The notes beneath the pieces were generated by a model. The model was given only the letters and a program-made list of their open reading frames with translations, was not told the origin of the DNA and searched no databases. The position numbers were made by a program, and so were the translations under genes. A DNA stretch of 64,000 bases from the NCBI GenBank assembly GCA_019973155.2, contig BPQB01000002.1:868001-932000 (forward strand). Direction: 5' to 3'. Positions 57,181 to 64,000 of this stretch are shown here, in pieces (position 1 is the first letter of the stretch; every line of letters starts with the position of its first letter). Source of the stretch: Phanerochaete sordida. Taxonomy: Eukaryota; Basidiomycota; Agaricomycetes; Polyporales; Phanerochaetaceae.

Positions 57181-58073
57181 ATGCCTCACAAACGGGCCAA
57201 ACGCTCTGTACGTGAGAAGCAGCGCTCTGCAAAGTCAGTGCCCGGCCCCGCTGACCTGCGCCCGTCCTCATCCTCTTCTCCCGCAGCGGCACGAATCTCG
57301 CGCCGGGCGCGCTCGCGCTGAGCACTGAGGCGATACCGAAGGGCGCCGCACGCGTGCTCAACGCCGCGAAGGTCCAGGCAGAGTTCCACCAGAAGCGCAG
57401 GGGCGAGGACGACGGGAGCCGCCCCGCGAAGAAGCGGCGCACCGAGCCGCAGGAGGGCAAGGGTAAGGCGGCGATGAAGATCATGCCGGGCGAGAGCCTC
57501 GCGCACTTCAATAGGTGTGTAGCGCTACGGTTGTCTGCGTACTGGTGCTGACGGAGGTGGCAAAGGCGGGTCGAGGAGTCCATGCGTTCGTCCGTACGAG
57601 AAGCTGTCCAGACGTCGGCCGCCGTCGCCCGCAAGGTCAAGAAGGAAGAGGAAGAAGAGAAGGCGGCGCGCAAGGCAAGCAACAGCAGCAAGCCCGCACG
57701 CCCTGCATCACCCACACCCCAGAGCAAGAAGAAAGCCGGCAAAGCTCCCGCGATAGACGAAAGCGACGAGGAGGAGCCCGCAGCAAAGCCCGCGAAAGGC
57801 GGCAAGGCCGAGAAAGAGAAGCCGACAGACTTCGCGGCCTACAAGGCGAGCGCACCGCGGCGGCTGAACGACATAGCAGAAGCCCCGCCCGAGTTCAAGA
57901 AACTGCCGCGCGGGGCGAAGGCGAGCAAGACGGCGGACGTCAGCGCGAAGGGCACGACGAGCTTGCGCGACGGCCTGCTGTCGATGGCGCAGAAGGCGAT
58001 GCTCGAAGGGGAGCGCGAGCGGGTGATCAGGGCGTATCGCGAGCTCAAGAAGCGGGGGGCGACGGCCGTGTGA
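57181..58073 (+). CDS. Basic coiled-coil, nucleolar-like protein (CCDC137-like)
   Basis: 262 residues in three exons: 57181-57233, 57287-57514 and 57566-58073. The N-terminus MPHKRAKRSVREKQRSAN and the block IPKGAARVLNAAKVQAEF are typical of a small family of basic fungal proteins. KPGESL-like text (MPGESLAHFNRRVEESM) resembles the human CCDC137 core. A Lys/Glu-rich coil follows (KVKKEEEEEKAARKA), then the acidic run DESDEEE and more Lys/Ala repeats. It ends ERVIRAYRELKKRGATAV. Basic and acidic tracts of this kind usually mean a nucleolar protein. Link to CCDC137 is tentative. No enzyme motif is seen. Confidence 0.65.
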
Positions 58074-58378
58074 AGCTAGCTGGGCCCTTCGTTATATGCC
58101 TGGTGCGCACCTTAGCTCAAACATCATTCTCCTGGGCGATTGCGCCACCTGCAAGGCACGCGCGTGTGTATGGCAGAGTTGGGGGTGTCTTTAATACATA
58201 CGCTACGTGGTACAGGCCGATAATACAAACCGTTGGTATAACTTAGCTCTATCAAGGAGAGATGCCCCCTTCCGTGGATGTGGGAAATGCAAACGTGGCG
58301 ACCCTTTGCTACGAGGAGGGCAATGGTGTCGTGCGCAGGTATGACTGTAAACAAGCTTTAGAGTGGTGCTATCAGAAC
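58074..58378. other. Convergent intergenic region
   Basis: 305 bp with the 3' ends of two converging genes. Nothing else is seen. Confidence 0.4.
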
Positions 58379-59369
58379 TCAATGAGAGCTGCGCACATTG
58401 AACGTCTTGTATCCCGGGAAAAGCTTCTTTGCTTCTTCATTCGAGACGAACGGTTGTATAATGACGTCGTCGCCCTTTTTCCAGTTTGCAGGTGTGCTGA
58501 CGGGGTGCTTGTCTGCGGCTTGGAGAGCTAGAGGGAGTGACAGGATCTGTCAACCATTCTGCGGGGTCTGTACAATATAAACTTACAGTCGAAGACCCTG
58601 TAGGTTGGGAGTAAGCGCCACCCAAAGTCGAACGATATTAATATAGGGCGTACCTGAGGACCTCGTCGAAATCGCGCCCGACAGATGCAGGATAGTTGAG
58701 CATGGCTCGTATAGTCTTCTTCGGATCGATAAAGAAGACGGTGCGAATCTGTATTGGGGATGAAGGAGGCAGGGCCAGGCGTGAGGTCGTGTCCAAGCTT
58801 ACGGTATTCATCTCGCCGTCCTCACTGACATTGCTCGGGTCCTGCTCATCGAGCATCTCGTACATCTTCGCAATGCTCCTGTCCGGGTCCGCAATCTGCG
58901 GCAGCATCAGTAGTAGCCCGCGGACAGGGGCGGGAAGACGCACGATGGGGTACTCGACGCACGTCGGCGCGGTCTTGTTTCCAATCTCGATAATGTCTTC
59001 TATCCACTCGTAGTGCTCCTGCAGCGCGTCCGCGGAGATGCCGATGACCTTGACGTTGCGCGCGAGGAACTGGGGCGCGCTGGAGGGACGGGAGACGAGT
59101 CAGCGGGATATCGGACGACGCCCGGAATCGGTGCACACCGGTGCGAGATGTCCGCGAGCTCCGTTGTACACACGGGCGTGAAGTCGCCTGGGTGCGAGAA
59201 GAACATGACCTGTGCTCGTGCATGCGGTCAGCAAAGCCCAGCACAATGCCAGCCTCGGCGAGCGCACCCATGAGCTGCCAATCCAGTCGTGGAACCTGAT
59301 CCGCCCCTCGGTGGTGTCTGCCTCGAAGTCGGGGACGATGCTCCCGAGACGGAGCGTTGGCGAGGCCAT
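58379..59369 (-). CDS. 1-Cys peroxiredoxin (Prx6 type)
   Basis: Thiol peroxidase that should reduce hydrogen peroxide and organic peroxides. Starts MASPTLRLGSIVPDFEADTT at 59369; the peroxidatic Cys is in GDFTPVCTTELAD. Further conserved parts are NVKVIGISADALQEHYEWI, EYPI-IADPDRSIAKMYEML, RTVFFIDPKKTIRAML, YPASVGRDFDEVLR and the C-terminal arm TPANWKKGDDVIIQPFVSN, closing in RSSH. No resolving Cys is visible in the arm, which fits the 1-Cys type. Two introns are multiples of three without stops and could be mistaken for coding. One exon is only 11 nt (58587-58597, GGTCTTCGACT) and joins VLR to SLQAADK as R-V-F-D-S. No targeting peptide, so probably cytosolic. Confidence 0.92.
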
Positions 59370-62300
59370 GGCTGCTGGCTGTGTGCTGGAGAGGAGCAGG
59401 TGAGAGTCGGAGGGAAAGAGCGAAGGACACGGCGCGTGAAGTCGCAGCCATAAGCTGGAGGCCCTCCTATAAAGCGATATGATTCCCCGCACGCGATCGC
59501 GCTTGGCCAAATCAGGCGACGTGCATTCGTGTTTCCCGCGTCGCATAAACCGCGCCCTGGCCTCCGTCCTCCCTCGTCCTCCCCACGATAAGGGCCAAAC
59601 ATCCTGCGCGCCAGGCCTATTTTCGCAGCCGCCGCAGAGCGTGTATGGAACAGGGTGCGTGTCAATCCTCGGCGATCATCAGAGACATCCTTGCACAGCA
59701 TCCACAGCCAAGTCTAATTAGTGCGATATGTCGCTCCGGTGCAATGTCGTCCACGCCGTCGTCGCTGCTATCCAGGCAGAGCGGCCGCTGATGCTACGCG
59801 ACACGGCCGAAACGTCCTGCGACGCCGTATGTGCAATCTTCAGGAGGCACATGACACCTCTAACATACGGCTTTAGATAACAACTCCATAGTTATCTCGC
59901 CCGCCGAGGTCAGCGCATCCCTCAGACTTCTTGCCGTCAAAACTATACTTGACGTCGCCAGCTGCGCCGGCGTAGCGTTCCCAGAGACACCATGCATCAC
60001 CACTGGCGCGCGCAGTGGCGAGCGGCCGACTGGCACTCGTGTGCCCGTGGCGAGCCCGTAGTCCCCCACCGCCGGCGGGCGCAGCGGCTTCGAGCATCGT
60101 GACACTGATACGCTTTCCCCGAAGCATAGGGGCGGGATCTGCATGCACGCCGCACACGGAGAAATCGGTCTGGACCGCGTGTACGTCAACTGAACCCGGA
60201 GGTACGGTGCCTCGATAATCGCGTGTACGTACCAGACCGCGCCGCCCCAGCGCACCTAGGGCGGCGCACAACCTTCGCACTGAATTTTATCAGACAAGCG
60301 GCCGACGAGCCGTGCTTGCTAGCGATCTCAGAGTATGTCTATTTACCTTGGACCCCACGTGTAAGCGCGATAGCAGATGTATGAGCGGCACGACGAAGGA
60401 ACGTCGAAGGCAGACACTCCAGCCCAGCCCTTCGCCATCCATAGCCGCGATAATCTAGTCGAGAATCACATTCATTCGTCTATATCCCCACAATAAGCAC
60501 AATGAAGGACGAGCGAGATGAACTTATCGACACACCGTCCCGTCCGCATTTGGACGTCGTTGAGCTCGCCGTCGATCGCGACCCGCCGATCGCCTTCGAA
60601 AGGTGCACCGAAGCCGCGAGAGGCTGACTTTGGGCTGACTTCGCGTCGACCTCGGCCCCTGCTGCATATATAAGGGGGCGACGCTCGGGCTGACAGGCCA
60701 AACTCGCTTCCCCTTCGGCCTCGACCTCCCCTCCCGCCCACAAGTCCCCTAGACGAAGTCGTCCCGCCACCGCCGTGCGCAAGTCCTTCGGCCTTCGCCC
60801 TCGCCAGCTTGTAGCATCAGCCTGGCGCGCGTCCGGCGAAGTGCGGGCTTCAAGCCTTCGAAGCGCGCCCATCGATGGTCGACGAGCGTCGTCGGCGCAA
60901 CGCCCTGTGGACGTCGTCCACATGCGCCGCGCGGAAGACGCCCGCCGCCCCACGTTCGTCGACACACCCCCGCGCGTCGCCCACCGGCGTGCTGGAGCCC
61001 GGATGTTTCGCGGTATGTGGTGCGTGGAGCTGTGTTCTGATACAGTGGGGCGAGCGCAGCGGGCCGTAGGTCGGACGGATGGTGCGGCTGACGTGGGTCG
61101 ACGTGTTGAACTTGGAGACGGGGAGGTAAGCGGCGTCTTCAAGTTACAGACAGCGACGACGGCACTCACGAATCGGGGCAATGGTTGGTCGCCGTCGTGG
61201 AACTGGAGAACTCTAAGGCGACCTTGAGAAAATACTCTTTTCCCCCGACCCGGGCGGAGCAGAGTTGGTCTCTTCCGTCTAGATGGAGGCCGACCAGTCT
61301 CCGAGCTGCAGACCCGCAACACGTTCAAGTTTACGAATAGTTGACGGATGATTACCGCGCAGAACAGCTCCCGTCCCCAACAGATGATCTTGAAGCTTTG
61401 AAGAATCAAGCTCGTGTTCGTCCGCGATGGACGAGTGCAGACAGACAGCATCGTGCAGAAGGCCGAACTGATCGCAGCAAAACACTGAGCATTCGATGAT
61501 AATACGCTCTCGAAGACGAACCTGCAAAAACCGCTACGACGTGAACGGGCATTGGAGCTTGAAGGCGCAGAACAGCGGTGAACGCTGTTCTTGTCTGAGC
61601 GCAGCCAGGCGCGCTCAAGATTTATGACGTCTTCGAGCTGAATGCACGACTGCGAATCTCTGGGAGATGAAGGTATCGATTAGGATTCTATTATAGATTC
61701 GTGCGTGCTCACCGTGTGCAGCGTCACTACGTTACTGTCCCCATGGACATCGAAGCCTTAGAAACATTCGCAACGATGGTCAGTCAAGATGCCTGCACGA
61801 GGACGTCTACATTGTGAGATGGGACAGTGATGTCAATGCGGGCCCCCGGTGGGAACTCTTACTGAAGACCGTACGGGTCGGCCCGATAACACCTCCAAGG
61901 AAGCCGAACCGTGCGAACCGCGGACCGTCGACTCAAGAGACCGCCAGGGCAAAAGACGGAAGAGGAAGCGCAGGCGACTTGGTAGGTTCATCTCGCCCGG
62001 CCTGGCTATAGAGACTTGTTCTCTTCGCCTCGGACGATCAGCAGACTGCCACTTTCGTAACCTTGAGAGTCGTGCTCCGCCCGTGGGTTGCGCATGGAGA
62101 GTACGCAGGCCGAGGAAGGCAGTCCATGAAGGGGACGTTGTGCAACGTTGCAGCGGACATTGGTCATGAAAGATCGGGGAACCCTTCAAGAATGCCGCAC
62201 GCTGCAGGCCGCCGACGCGTTTGTCGTCTGCGGAAGATGACCCTCCGCCAAGAGTCGGCAAAGAAGCGCGCCAAAGGGGCGGTCCTTTCCTGCCGACACT

Positions 62301-63258
62301 CGAAGGTTTCGCACCTGCCGAAATGGCATCGGAGGCTGGCAGTGGGGCAGCATCATCGTTAGAAGGGACACTGGAGCGAGGGAACGGTCACACCAAGTAG
62401 CGTCGCCACGCAAGGGCAGATGATTTTGCGAACGCACCCGAATCACTAGATATCCAACGTCAGAGGAAGTGGGCTGCGGGGAGAGTCAGTCATTCGCGGT
62501 ACGAGAAAACAGAGTCACGAGATGGTCGAGATTCTCCGAGCAAAGCGACCATGGGGCCTGTGCCTGCGGTCTCGGTGCTAGAGCTCCATAAAGAGCGTTC
62601 TGCGGAGGCCAATGGGTCGACGACGACTGGTACGACAGATATGTATAGTGCTGGCGGGAGACCAGCTTGGTTCGAGGGTAAGGGTTTCCACGTGGCGGTG
62701 CCCGGTCATGAGCGTGGCAAAATAACTGCCAAATAATGACCGCTACGCCTCCGCAGCGATGTCGCAGACTCTGAATGTGCCACCGCACACCGGCCTGCGG
62801 TTGCTTCGAGAGCTGCTCTTGACTCTCAGGAAGCATAGCCGGCGTCGCGACCCCAGGGACGGCATGACATGGGTCGGAGCGCACTAGGCGGCTGGACCCG
62901 GAGACAATGGATCTCGAGAGGGAGCCAGAGCGCACTCACGGCGTCCGGTGCCTCACCTTGCACACGTTGCCCGTGTCGTAAATGAAGATTATCTCCCCAG
63001 GTCACGTCTATCGCTGTGATGTATTTCCTTTTTTCTGTTGCATTAGATTGATGACCTCAGCAAACGGTGCCATAGGTTTCCCTGGTCGTCTCCGTCCCAT
63101 TAAGGACCGCCGGCCTGATCCTCCTATATAGCTCTGGACCTGAGCTTCCCAGCCGTCTTCTGCTTGGACTTTGCTCTTGCCCACCCAAAGTTCACACGCG
63201 CTGCACGCTTTGAAGCACTCCTTGCTCTTTGCCCAGCCAGCAGTCACCATCTGCCACC
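59370..63258. other. 3.9-kb stretch without a strongly supported gene
   Basis: A minus-strand frame at 59860-60255 contains protein-like text (VVMHGVSGNATPAQLATSSI), but no family or intron support. A TATATAA sequence lies near 60666, but no convincing gene follows. A 323-codon minus-strand frame (60480-61451) is Arg/Ser/Pro-rich and looks like a chance frame. The promoter of the next gene is at the right end. Confidence 0.4.
63125..63130 (+). promoter_or_regulatory. TATA box of Ser/Pro-rich gene 3
   Basis: TATATA, 134 bp upstream of the start at 63259. Confidence 0.6.
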
Positions 63259-64000
63259 ATGACAGAGTACACCTCCTCCTCAGACGCCATCCGCGAGTAC
63301 CTCTCGGCGCGTGACCGGACTGCGCGATGGGTTACGCAGCACCACGGCTACGACGATGAGCTTCTGTCCCCCTCTGTGCCGCCGTCGATCCTAAGCGACT
63401 CGGACGCCCCGAGCTACGGGCCCAGCGACTCAGAGGAGAGCAGTGACTCCATCCCGCCGCGCATGTTCCTTCGCTGGAACGACGGCCGGGCGGACGTGCC
63501 CATCTCTCGCCGCGGCTCTAACCCCGCCCGTCCGCGCACACAATCGCACTCGCACACGTATTCACGACGGGACGAGTCGCCAGAGCGGCTGCCGCCGCGT
63601 CACAGCAAATTTCACCCAGGCGCGGGGTCGCACCGACCCTCTGCAGCGCTCGTGCCCTCCGCGCACTCGCGGTACGGGCAGACCCTCTCGTACGCGTCGG
63701 TCCCGCCCCAGGGCCCCTTCGTCGAATCCGACGACACCCCACCACCGTCCCCCGAGCACATCGTCGTCCTCCCCTCCCCACAGGACGAAGACGGCCCCCA
63801 AGTGCCCGGGACGACGCCTTCCCACGGGTCCCACCAGAGTACCCATCGCCCTGCGCGGACCCACTCCATGCACTACCCACAACCTAAGCAAGGGAGCGGA
63901 ATGTATCCGCCGCCGTCGCACCAAACAACGATCCACGCGCCGAACCCACGCCGCGCTTACAACCCGTCGAACACTTCGCACGTATCGCGGCACGCCACGC
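63259..64000 (+). CDS. Ser/Pro-rich protein, family member 3 (cut by window edge)
   Basis: Open from the ATG at 63259 (CACCATGAC context) to the end of the window, 247 codons with no stop, so the gene is partial. It begins MTEYTSSSDAIREYLSARDR and then TARWVTQHH, which matches the head of the gene at 54130 (MTEYDWSPEAWERHLESQQR then VNNWVV). The rest is Ser, Pro and His-rich, with an acidic stretch (SDSEESSDS) and a region PFVESDDTPPPSPEHIVVL. No known domain. The 3' part, where the other members have an intron and a basic tail, lies outside the window. Confidence 0.68.
   Translation, partial: MTEYTSSSDAIREYLSARDRTARWVTQHHGYDDELLSPSVPPSILSDSDAPSYGPSDSEESSDSIPPRMFLRWNDGRADVPISRRGSNPARPRTQSHSHTYSRRDESPERLPPRHSKFHPGAGSHRPSAALVPSAHSRYGQTLSYASVPPQGPFVESDDTPPPSPEHIVVLPSPQDEDGPQVPGTTPSHGSHQSTHRPARTHSMHYPQPKQGSGMYPPPSHQTTIHAPNPRRAYNPSNTSHVSRHAT

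Noticed and set aside
60480..61451. A 323-codon minus-strand gene
   Set aside because: Low-complexity Arg/Ser/Pro/Thr composition, no motif, no neighbouring exon.

Overview
The window reads as nuclear DNA of a filamentous basidiomycete, probably an Agaricomycete close to the Polyporales. Genes are broken by many short introns of about 45-70 nt, a Pol III tRNA gene carries a short intron, and several families are typical of mushroom-forming fungi: DUF6699, DUF6593, LysM proteins and a GH5 exo-beta-1,3-glucanase. The assignment to Polyporales is inference. I assembled exon models by hand from reading frames, GT/GC-AG sites and comparison among paralogs inside the window.

0.2-23.1 kb, all on the minus strand, is an array of nine genes from three families, three copies each, grouped by family. 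In the direction of transcription there are three HXXXD (BAHD-type) acyltransferases (16.0-23.1 kb), three copies of an unrecognised helical protein of about 660 residues (8.2-15.8 kb), and three caspase-fold peptidases with an intact His/Cys dyad (0.2-7.5 kb). A 774-bp hAT-type miniature transposon with a perfect 8-bp target duplication sits between acyltransferase genes 2 and 3.

38.2-44.6 kb, on the plus strand, holds one further copy of each family as a compact set: caspase-like, acyltransferase, helical protein. The two intergenic gaps are 370 and 214 bp. Twelve genes from only three families, linked at two places in opposite orientation, make up the most interesting content. The repeated linkage suggests that the three proteins work together. 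A death or proteolysis-linked self-recognition or defence role is a hypothesis only.

23.6-37.1 kb, between the two sets, carries a DUF6593 protein, two DUF6699 proteins, tRNA-Thr(AGT), a secreted cysteine-rich protein, a GH5 glucanase and a small Ser/Pro-rich protein. A 3.5-kb stretch at 30.6-34.1 kb has no gene I can support.

46.4-64 kb is a more ordinary region. A KLHDC4/KEL3-like kelch protein and the CAAX protease RCE1 are transcribed divergently, followed by a second DUF6593 protein, a Ser/Pro-rich protein, a two-LysM secreted protein, a basic nucleolar-like protein, a 1-Cys peroxiredoxin with an 11-nt micro-exon, and a Ser/Pro-rich gene cut by the right edge.
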